Assembly: GCA_000310025.1 (NCBI GenBank)
Contig: FN648444.1
Span: 6,476-31,710, forward strand
Source of the DNA: Ectocarpus siliculosus
Lineage: Eukaryota; Sar; Phaeophyceae; Ectocarpales; Ectocarpaceae
DNA: 25,235 nucleotides
Reading direction: 5' to 3'
Within the stretch, counting starts at the first letter, position 1; each line of letters begins with the position of its first letter. Made by a program: the position numbers and the translations under genes. Positions 19,101 to 25,235 of this stretch are shown in pieces. Below the pieces are notes generated by a model that was given only the letters and a program-made list of their open reading frames with translations, made no database searches and was not told the origin of the DNA.

Positions 19101-22100
19101 ATACGTGTGCGTGGGGGTGAATATTTGGTGCTGATACTTGTTCCAGTGGTACGTCTCGACCTACTTGGCAACCCGATTTCACCCACACATACCCCTGCGG
19201 TAGTCGTGGGGGATTCCGAGTGGCTGCCCTCGTTTTTTTCCTATCCCACGGTCAAAGGCGTCCTCTTCTTTTGTGGTTTCACAGTCCAGTAGAGAGTCTT
19301 GTTCCGTTGCGCTACTGTACTACTGTGGTAGTAGTCCATCTTGGCTGTCACCGGCTTCACCTCCATCGATCCTACATCCTGTGTCTGTGAACCGATTGAA
19401 ATGCGCACCCGATCGAAGGCAGTGTTCGATACGTGGAAGAGGATGCAGGGTTAGCTGTCGGGTACACCCAAGCAGTTTCGTCGCGTGGCCCAGCCCTATG
19501 CTCAACACTGTTGTGCTCAGTAGAAAGATCTGAGATAGATGCGAGTTAGCCGTCTATAGAGTACTACACTGTCGACACGCATGTGAACGGTGGGTACTTG
19601 ACAACGGTATTTCTTCGGGCGGTACGTCTCGGCACTCTCGGCCATTCTTTCACCCACGATTACGCTGCTAGAGTAATGCTTGTTTTTCGAGTATTCGCGA
19701 TGCTGTTTTGTTTGCAGAGGACAAACAATCTACGCAGATGCAGATATGGGCAGCGCTTGGTTTTCTTTTCGATGGGACGCGTAATCTGCCTCCGTTCCGT
19801 TTTCCCGCGACATCCTTCTCCCCCTTTCCCGTGTTCCTTTGCATTGATGCAACTGTCCCCGTTCCCCGGACAAACCTTGCTTGACTATCCACACAACTGT
19901 TCTCAGATCACCATTACTACGACGACGACGACGAACAACAGGCCACCTATTCCCCTAGCCCTGTCCACACTGTCACGTATAGCCCAACGGCCTACCCCGT
20001 CTACGACTACGATGACGACGACGAACACGAGGACCACGACGACGACGACGACAGCCCAACCTACTACGACGGGTTCCTTGATGAAGACGACGACGCCGGG
20101 TTTTTCGATAGCTCCGACGCCTCTGAAGACGATAACGACAGGGCCACCTCTGACGATGGTAAAGGGAGTTCAGAGTGCGATTGCCCGTTCAGCGCGTGAG
20201 TAGAACTTGTCTTGGCATCTACCTATCTCCACACCATCTGCTACGTAGTTTACGACGTCCGAACTGTTCCCGAAGGGCGGGGGGGGCGGGTGAAACGGGG
20301 AAAATGGCACCCTGGAAGGCAAACGTGAGGGAGGGAAATCAAACCATCGGAACTATGAGAAACCCAAATTATGAGAAACCCATATTCTGCGTATTGTAGC
20401 CTGTGATATACTTTAGAGACTCCCACGGGATGCAGAGATCTCACGCCATTTTCTCGCCTTCGCGGCGGTCGGTCTCTGACATTCATCTGAATATCTGGTC
20501 CAATCGAGGGGGATGGAGTCAGTATGTTCGTAGTGTATGTGTTGTGATTGTTCTGGACGGCAATGTTTAGGCACTCACCGTTCGGGACTTGCTTGGTGGG
20601 CGCATTCGCCGGGGCCACGGCGGAGGAAAGCCACACACACTCGAACTGAATTTTCTTCCATGATTTCTTCTGAGGTGCATGCTTTCAGTGTATCGCGAGC
20701 AGCCTGAAGCCAAATTCTCCCCCTAGTCCATTATGCCATTGGAGCTCTGTAACACACAAACTCGAGAATATATTTGACCCCTACCTCCCGCATCTATTGG
20801 GCAAAGTCGAAAATGATAACAATGTCAGTTCGTGTGACGTCGCCGAGATTTGAGGTTCGCGTCCGAACGCCGAAACCTTCTAATCGTGCATTGTCGCATC
20901 CGCGCGTGTGTCCACATGCAATCATTCCCCGCCTTCGCGTGCACAACCGCAACCTTGGTCTCTGGCGGAACTCTGTCAATGGCGATACCTACCCTGCCAT
21001 CACATCCGTGATGCCACCGATGTCGATGTTCGGCGATGATGAAGGTAAGCTTCTCTTTCCGTTCTCAGCGTTCGTGGAAGTGCGGGAACGACGCTTGTCA
21101 ATGGTGTACTTGTATTTCGTTTTCGACTGGCAAATTGACCTCCGATGTCATCGACAATTCTCTTGAGGTTTTCAGCCTGGTTCCTTTCTCCTGAAATTGC
21201 TTGTGGTTCCGGTTACTCGCTGGGGATAGCCGGGCTGCTACTTACAGAAACGACCCAACCTCAAAAAATTCCCCGATGGTCGTTTTTTCTTCATGCAACG
21301 CACCGACTAGGCTGACAGAAGTGCATGTTGTCGGAGAATACGGAACAAAATGATGAGCGTGTTGTTTCACTTTTGATGTCTAAAAAATTAGGGTTATCAC
21401 GGGTCGCTCCAGGGGCGACGGGAAGGGCGCCTTTGTTTCTTTCCATTCCATTTATTCTGGACGTCGGTGTTTACAAATTTCGGTGCAGTTCTGAACGCAC
21501 CAGGCGGGGTTGAACAAGAAGGCCACGTAGAAGTCGTTTGTTCTGGCTTCCTTCTACGGTGGTTTCCTTGGTGTTGATCGCGATAGAAATTAAGCCGTTG
21601 CTTCCCTTGTCCGCTGTGCAGTAAAATTTTGTTTGGGCACGTTGTGCGTAACAAACCCCAGTTCGTGTGACAGCACCGAGGTTCAAACCCACACCAAACG
21701 GCAGAAGAGAGGGAGGTCGCCTGCTGAACCTCCAATGTTGTGTGACACAGATTTTCCCAGGAAATTGTGTGTTGCTATCGCTGGGTTTTTCCTGCTGTGC
21801 TGTTCCCTAGAGAATCGGCAGTGAGGCTATGTGTGTTTGTTTGTTCCTCCCTCGCTGCCTGTGGAACACCGGACGAACAATGCATGTTGTGTCAAACTCG
21901 TTACGAAGCGAGGTGATACCCAGCCACATCTAGGCGCGGTACTTAGACTCTTCTACTGCCAGTGGCCCCTCTCTCCCCTCTCACCATGTAACCCAACAAG
22001 ACTGTCCACCCTTGGTCGTGTACCCTTTGCATCACAACCGTGCAGCTCCAGTGGGCGCTATCGTCGGTGGAGCAGTCGGGGGGACGGCTTTTTTGGCGGC

Positions 22101-22617
22101 TGCCGCCGTATTGGGGTGCTTGTTCGTCACGGGTCGCCTCAAGTGCTCCAAGTGCAGCAGCTCCTCAGACCCTCCAGCAGCTCCTACCCCTGCTGGTGAC
22201 GGTACTACCCGAGCGGCGACCAAGGCATACCCTGCGCCTGTGGCTGCTGGTGGTGGTGCTCCTGCTGGTCCGCGTAGTGATTTTTCTCCTCCTCCTTCTT
22301 TTGCTGGTGACGGTTCTGCAGGAACGGCGACCAGGACATACCCTGCGCCTGTGGCCTCGGCTGCCGGGGCTCCTGCCGGCTCGCGTCACGATCTTCCTCC
22401 TCCTCCTGCATCGTTAGCCCCTGCTGGTGACCGCTCAGCCCAAATGGCGACCGAGACAGTTCCTGAGCCTACGGCCTCTGCTGCTGCTCCTGCCGCTCCC
22501 GCTGGTGATCTTCTTCCTCCTCCTGCATATGGTAGTTATGATCACGACGCGACGACCCCTGCAGCCCTTCCGCCACCTTATGGCCATCCGGTCAACCAGT
22601 ATCCCCAACCGATATGA
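16041..22617 (+). CDS. Copy B: six-exon gene for a type I membrane protein with LNR ectodomain, acidic stalk and PPxY tail
   Basis: Proposed exons are 16041-16116, 17386-17427, 18247-18285, 18816-18899, 19907-20195 and 21963-22617. They total 1185 nt, exactly 395 codons with stop, and every junction keeps frame (phases 1,1,1,1,2). Predicted protein of 394 residues: signal peptide 1-21 (cleavage after AQA); LNR about 27-54 (SDGWCDSSNNNSDC, then DYDGGDCC); Cys module 54-79 (CICDC, then Cys spaced by six residues); acidic Asp/Tyr/Ser stalk about 81-176; transmembrane helix about 207-232; Pro/Ala tail with PPAY (363-366) and PPPY (380-383). LNRs are known calcium-binding, disulphide-bonded modules in Notch and relatives, and PPxY motifs bind WW domains such as those of NEDD4-type ligases. 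The inferred role is a cell-surface receptor or adhesion protein with ubiquitin-ligase or scaffold docking inside. The ligand is unknown. Confidence 0.85.
16117..17385 (+). other. Copy B intron 1
   Basis: Runs from GTAAGC to TGTTATGCAG (phase 1). Its first 220 bases resemble the sequence after pseudogene C exon 1. On the minus strand it contains a possible 66-nt exon (16706-16771), listed separately. Plus-strand ORFs here (for example 17134-17655, which runs through exon 2 in the wrong frame) are not needed by the model. A short open stretch at 17233-17334 (MDDAVLNFEVTE, then TTTTKK) looks protein-like but has no matching phase. Confidence 0.75.
16706..16771 (-). CDS. Possible antisense exon with thrombospondin type 3-like acidic motif
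   Basis: On the minus strand, an acceptor CCAACAG before 16771 and a donor G|GTAAGC after 16706 bound a 66-nt phase 1-1 open stretch. It encodes CRDSNGEGIEDEDSGGEGDD. DSNGEGIEDED fits the DxDGDGIxDxxD pattern of thrombospondin type 3 calcium-binding repeats. A second minus-strand stretch with GHGLSEDFGL and RDEDDN lies near 16510-16565 behind another AG in compatible phase. No start, stop or further exons were found, so this may be chance in GC-rich sequence. Confidence 0.22.
17386..17427 (+). CDS. Copy B exon 2: first half of the LNR (42-nt micro-exon)
   Basis: Bounded by TGTTATGCAG and the strong donor GTGAGTAT. Phase 1 in and out. With G from exon 1 it reads D-CSTSFISDGWCDS, the F-x-DGxCD half of an LNR. 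It is too short to be found as an ORF and is recognised only by motif and splice phase. Confidence 0.82.
17428..18246 (+). other. Copy B intron 2
   Basis: GTGAGT to TTTCGCAG, phase 1, 819 bases. ORFs in it on both strands show no family resemblance. Reading through the donor would continue past exon 2 and stop at TAA near 17475. Confidence 0.75.
18247..18285 (+). CDS. Copy B exon 3: second half of the LNR (39-nt micro-exon)
   Basis: The acceptor GGAATTTCGCAG follows a pyrimidine-rich stretch; the donor is T|GTGAGTG. Phase 1 in and out. It reads (S)NNNSDCDYDGGD, completed to C by the next exon. N-N-x-x-C-x-x-DGG-D-C is the calcium-binding end of LNR modules. The cysteine often found two residues after CD in animal LNRs is replaced by Ser here (CDSSNNN). 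Confidence 0.85.
18286..18815 (+). other. Copy B intron 3
   Basis: GTGAGT to ACTCGAG, phase 1, 530 bases. It has a branch-like TACTGAAAC just before the acceptor. No gene inside. Confidence 0.75.
18816..18899 (+). CDS. Copy B exon 4: cysteine module following the LNR
   Basis: 84 nt, phase 1 in and out, donor T|GTAAGC. It reads (C)CICDCFNDTYEC, GVVGFTC, then IDPTSSCY. After CICDC the remaining cysteines are six residues apart: FNDTYE, GVVGFT, IDPTSS. To my recollection, stramenopile LNR proteins often continue after DGGDCC with a C-x-C segment and a CG-x-x-GF-x-C-x-DP stretch like this one. If the donor were ignored, the frame would add CKRK and stop at TAA 18911-18913, giving a short secreted peptide. 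Confidence 0.88.
18816..19240 (+). repeat. Tandem unit 1 around exon 4 (partner about 19310-19700)
   Basis: Exon 4 then, about 290 bases on, GGTACGTCTCG...TTTCACCCAC (19149-19188). The same order and nearly the same spacing recur at 19350 and 19620-19656, about 480 bases further. Confidence 0.65.
19300..19383 (+). pseudogene. Decayed duplicate of exon 4
   Basis: GGCTTCACCTCCATCGATCC and the following bases read GFTSIDPTSCVCEP, against GFTCIDPTSSCYCKRK in exon 4. One cysteine has become Ser and one codon is missing. The upstream half aligns only with gaps, contains an in-frame stop in the phase 1 reading, and has no clear acceptor; the donor GTAAGC has become GTGTCT. It is therefore a dead or dying cassette. 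Confidence 0.65.
19310..19700 (+). repeat. Tandem unit 2
   Basis: Diverged second copy of 18816-19240, with the decayed exon and then GGTACGTCTCGGC and TTTCACCCACG at 19620-19660. Confidence 0.65.
19907..20195 (+). CDS. Copy B exon 5: Asp/Tyr-rich acidic stalk
   Basis: 289 nt, phase 1 in, phase 2 out (AGC GC|GTGAGT). The acceptor TTCTCAG is strong. The reading begins HHYYDDDDEQQ, continues YSPSPVHTVTYSPTAYPVYD, then long Asp runs with Tyr, Ser and Glu, and ends SSECDCPFS. There is no Met, so it is invisible to start-codon ORF searches; a Thr-rich reading in the next frame is its shadow. An extended, highly negative extracellular stalk fits calcium or polysaccharide contact, but that is inference. 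If the donor is not used, TGA follows at once (20197-20199), giving a soluble form without the membrane helix. Confidence 0.83.
20196..21962 (+). other. Copy B intron 5
   Basis: GTGAGTAG to CTACTGCCAG, phase 2, 1767 bases. From 20287 it is the duplicate of the intron of copy A. ORFs inside are mirrored in copy A but show no recognisable domain. A local 18-base duplication, TATGAGAAACCCA repeated, lies near 20356-20383. Confidence 0.8.
21963..22617 (+). CDS. Copy B exon 6: transmembrane helix and Pro/Ala-rich PPxY tail
   Basis: Starts in phase 2 after CTGCCAG and continues to TGA 22615-22617. Linker GPSLPSHHVTQQDCPPL, helix from VGAIVGGAVGG to GCLFV, then TGRLKCSKC with cysteines that could be palmitoylated. 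The tail has three units of about 36-40 residues (AGD...TYPAPV...PPP), one more than copy A. It ends with PPAY, an Asp/His-containing spacer and PPPY. Changes relative to copy A are a mix of silent and conservative ones, and indels keep the frame. Confidence 0.87.
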
Positions 22618-23448
22618 GTTTTCGCTCGGGTTTCTCTACGGGATTACACCAAAGATGTACTTTGATTTGATTGGCAGGCCGCTGACAGCAGGGGGAGGCG
22701 TGGGATGACAACGGGGCGCGTCGCTTGTGGGGGGGCTCTGGTTGGCCAGCAGAGGTATTCCATACTCTCTGGGGTGTACGTATGTTTGAAGAGTGTCGTC
22801 TACGACGGGTGTGGAAACTGCAAATACAGTTTTTGGATCCTGGTCGGATGCATAGTGTAAGTAAGCACCTTTTGGCCTACCTGTCAGCCGGTGTCCTACA
22901 TGGTAATCGTTCCGGCTGTCCGGGCTGAGAACGTCAGTTATGTCAATTTTGCCTCGTGTTTGTGTTATTTTCCTTTCGTGTTCGCCTCCTTTGCACGAGG
23001 AGTTAGGGTCGTGGCGCCGAGCATACATGCATGCGTAGGTCGAAGTGCTCCCCATCCTTGGTCAATACCCGATCTTCGGTCCGCGCTTTGTATTTTTTTC
23101 AGAAACCATGTGTTTTTCCCTTTCACAAGGCACGGGCTATGTGCAGTTGTTGCCGCATAGGCCAGTAAAATGTACTATCTTCCAGGTTTAATTTACTGCT
23201 TTTTGATTTTATTTTCTCGGTCGCAACGCACGTGCACTTGTTACACATCAAGATGTGTGGTTGGTTTCTTGAGAAAAGAGACGTATTTGTGCTGAGGTAC
23301 AAGTAGGGTAATGTAAACACCATGAGCCAGCCCATGACGGATTCACGATTATATCCTGGACTGCCATCGGCGGATCGAGTTGAATCTGCATCGGTTCTTA
23401 CGAAATATCGAAAATAGCCTGAGTGTCCAGGGCGTGCTCTGTACAACC
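22618..23448 (+). other. 3' flank of copy B
   Basis: Putative 3' UTR and downstream sequence, matching 2235-3050. No clear AATAAA close to the stop codon. Confidence 0.5.
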
Positions 23449-24002
23449 GGCTTCTGCCTTTTCGCTGTTCTGTGTACATGTAGTGCATTTGTAGCGTTTT
23501 GGCGTAAACCCTGGACGTGTCAGATACCCTTTTTTGTTGTACCCGTGGAGAGCCAGGGATTCGAGAATGGAGCAGTCCCCCAAGAATACGGTCGGTTTCC
23601 TGGTACAAGACCAGCCTGTGTACTGGATTTGGAAGCATTCCATCTTCGATTTTCTGGGTTTCGCTGCTCTTGAGCAGCACTGCAAATATTCTCATAGTAG
23701 CGTCTTTTGAGAGACCCAGCGTAAAACTTGAAGTCATTTGCATTCCTCACTCCTGCCTCATCTCGGGTTGGTTGGCTCGTGCCAACGCCATCTTAGACCT
23801 TCACCTAGAAGAGCCAACAACACTTGGGTGTTTGCGTGACTAGATACATATGCTTCCATAGGCGCCTGTCCGGCTCCATGTGGGGCTTCGTGACATGACG
23901 ACGCCAAAGCCGCTCGCTGTTTGCGGAGTGTCACCTTTTGTTCTGATCATGTACCAGTAGAGACGAGAGAGGACCGCCGGTGCGCGCCGAGCACCCCAGG
24001 AT
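23449..24002. other. No supported gene; overlapping ORFs on both strands
   Basis: A minus-strand open frame (23123-23743, 206 codons) and a plus-strand one (23517-23843) overlap, and neither has a recognised domain. The minus-strand frame runs through the 3' flank of copy B, and I could not confirm that it is open in the duplicate at 2750-3050. Coding potential cannot be decided by eye. Confidence 0.3.
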
Positions 24003-24362
24003 ATGGACGAAGCCAAATACTCATTCGACATCGTCTTCAACTTTGCTTACAACAAAGAACATGCGCAATTCCCACCGCGACGCGGACAGACGAAGGGTTC
24101 AACGGAATATGCATATGACAACAGGAACCTTCCGGAGGTATTCCGGGTTCAGCAAAAATATCCAGAGAACACCCGAAGATACCTACGCGTCCGAGCTGTA
24201 CCGATTGCGCCGCATCATTTTCCCGCATTTTCGATGTGGGTCTACAGTGTAGTACTGCTGTGTTGTTGTTGTTGTTGTCTTCACATTAAAAACCGTTCCG
24301 ATCTCTCTCTACCCAGTACCTTCGTATGTCTACTGCTCTGTGTATCACAACCTGGTTTTTGA
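24003..24362 (+). CDS. Hypothetical ORF, 119 codons
   Basis: Begins MDEAKYSFDIVFNFAYNKEH and has believable codon use for about 80 codons, up to VPIAPHHFPAFSMWVYS. It then enters the TTG microsatellite and the tandem 85-bp repeat, which give poly-Cys and other low-complexity residues and are unlikely to be coding. PHHFPAFS echoes the PHHFPGDFS and PYHFPGYFS stretches in the two copies of the 10.2/24.4-kb repeat. It could be a real exon that should end near 24235, or part of an old mobile element. No family recognised. Confidence 0.3.
   Translation: MDEAKYSFDIVFNFAYNKEHAQFPPRRGQTKGSTEYAYDNRNLPEVFRVQQKYPENTRRYLRVRAVPIAPHHFPAFSMWVYSVVLLCCCCCCLHIKNRSDLSLPSTFVCLLLCVSQPGF
24256..24278. repeat. Short TTG microsatellite
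   Basis: CTGTG then five to six TTG units; related in context to 3179-3272. Confidence 0.85.
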
Positions 24363-24451
24363 TACCCACATTAAAAACCGTTCCGATCTCTCTCTACCCA
24401 GTACCTTCGTATGTCTACTGCTCTGTGTATCACAACCTAGTTTTTGGTACC
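24282..24451. repeat. Two-copy 85-bp tandem duplication
   Basis: Units 24282-24366 and 24367-24451, both beginning CACATTAAAAACCGTTCCG and ending in TACC. They differ at only two positions near the end (GGTTTTTGA versus AGTTTTTGG), so the duplication is very recent. Confidence 0.95.
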
Positions 24452-25022
24452 TCCCCTTTGCTGCCGATGCAGCTGCTGCCCTAGCTTCTGTCGTTGCGGC
24501 TGCTGTAGCCGCTTCCAATGCCACTTCTGTCGTAGCAACGCTGCTGCTGCTGTTGCTGCATGCAGTCTCTGCCGCCATGGAGCCCACACCGCTGCTGCCA
24601 GAAGTTGAAGTTGTCCGCACGAAAGCGGAAGTAGCCTCTTTCGAGCGTCTTGGCCCATATCATTTTCCGGGATATTTCTCTCGCTTCTCTTCCGATGATG
24701 ATGTGGTAATATATACTATAAAATCAAACGGAGGTCTGATGAGCAGCTGGTCTGGAGGTCTGCTCTGTACCGGTAGTTGTTATGATTCATATGGGTTCCA
24801 CTGGCAACGAGGGGCTCTCCAGTGGCTTCCCTGCAACCCTCCACCTCCTGATCGTCCAGCGACGCGCATCGAGATCCAGCCAAGATACAACAGAGCATCT
24901 CACCCAAGAACCGTTGCAAAACCGTTGACAATAGCCTGAAGTCGGTGGTGTTGTAGAGGAGGGGCTGGAGAAGGAGTGCGTGTTCGGGAAAAATTCAACC
25001 GACGGAGGCGGAACGAAAGGTA
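24445..25022 (+). repeat. Dispersed repeat, copy 2 (partner 10236-10797)
   Basis: Same blocks in the same order as copy 1. It contains a plus-strand open frame (24340-24939) in which the Ala-rich segment and the PYHFPGYFS...SSDDDV and PATRIEIQP segments are in one frame, unlike copy 1. A TATA-like TATACTATAAAATC at 24712-24725 aligns with TATATGTATAAAA in copy 1 (10493-10505). Confidence 0.85.
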
Positions 25023-25235
25023 GTTGGTTTTCAAGTCTTGGGAGTACAGTGCTTGTGGGGACACCCCCTCAATGATTCTGCGACAAGTCCGCGACATTTG
25101 ACCTTGGGCGAACATGGCGAATTAACACACGACACACCAGAACCAAAGGACACATAAATACCATGCGTCAAAATGTCATCAATCCAAGCATACTCAAGCC
25201 GGCAACATAAATATACCGGAGAGGGGCTGCCGATG
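25023..25235. other. No feature seen
   Basis: Right edge of the window; no gene, repeat or motif that I can support. Confidence 0.4.

Larger units (their letters stand above)
18900..19906 (+). other. Copy B intron 4, with decayed exon 4 duplicate
   Basis: GTAAGC to AACTGTTCTCAG, phase 1, 1007 bases. It contains part of a tandem duplication: exon 4 and its downstream sequence recur once (about 19310-19700). Only one of the two exon copies looks usable. Confidence 0.75.
20287..23448 (+). repeat. Segmental duplication, copy 2 (partner 49-3050)
   Basis: Direct duplicate of 49-3050 as described there. Identity is high in intron, exon and 3' flank alike, pointing to a recent event or to gene conversion. 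The extra length comes mainly from one additional proline-rich unit in the exon and small indels. Confidence 0.93.

Noticed and set aside
19583-20203. 206-codon Thr-rich ORF.
   Set aside because: It is the shadow of the acidic exon 5 in the neighbouring frame: GAC repeats read as ACG. Splice sites and phase support the Asp frame.
22040-22417. Leu-rich and Arg-rich ORFs overlapping the last exon of copy B on both strands.
   Set aside because: Out-of-frame shadows of the Pro/Ala-rich tail; the equivalent frames in copy A are not conserved as proteins.

Overview
The window is eukaryotic nuclear DNA: coding sequence is sparse and broken by introns, and there are many duplications, inverted-repeat elements, G-runs and TTG/TGC microsatellites. 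The style (introns of 0.5-1.8 kb, small exons, an LNR module ending in DGGDCC followed by CxCxC) suggests a stramenopile, most likely a brown alga. That assignment is inference from family knowledge, not from a marker gene. No rRNA, tRNA gene, CRISPR array or prokaryotic operon was seen.

The core of the window is a tandem cluster, all on the + strand, of three paralogues of one membrane-protein gene. Copy A is cut by the left edge: only the last part of an intron and the last exon (1688-2234) are present. Copy C (6838-8201) is a pseudogene: its signal-peptide exon has ATA instead of ATG, no LNR exons can be found, and the last exon is frameshifted. Copy B (16041-22617) appears complete. Its six exons, none long enough to stand out alone, join without a frame error into a predicted 394-residue type I protein: signal peptide, a Lin-12/Notch repeat (LNR) plus a cysteine module split over three micro-exons, an Asp/Tyr-rich acidic stalk, one transmembrane helix, and a Pro/Ala-rich cytoplasmic tail with two PPxY motifs. 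The four upstream introns are phase 1 and the last is phase 2.

Region by region: 1-3050 is a segmental duplication of about 20287-23448 (last intron, last exon and 3' flank). 3179-3272 is a TTG/TGC microsatellite. 4561-6785 is a 2.2-kb element with perfect 27-bp terminal inverted repeats (TA included), ending 52 bases before pseudogene C. 8202-13838 has no gene I can support, but holds a repeat (10236-10797) that recurs at 24445-25022. 13839-14107 is a nested-hairpin MITE. 14860-15790 is a foldback-like element with TA target duplication, ending 250 bases upstream of the copy B start codon. 16041-22617 is copy B, including a decayed duplicate of exon 4 in intron 4. 23449-25235 holds weak ORFs, a fresh 85-bp tandem duplication and the second copy of the 10.2-kb repeat.

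If expressed, copies A and B would be surface proteins presenting a small calcium-dependent Cys-rich head outside the cell and WW-domain docking sites inside. Exons 2, 3 and 4 (42, 39 and 84 nt) are each symmetric phase 1-1 cassettes, so ectodomain variants could be made by exon skipping or duplication without breaking the frame.
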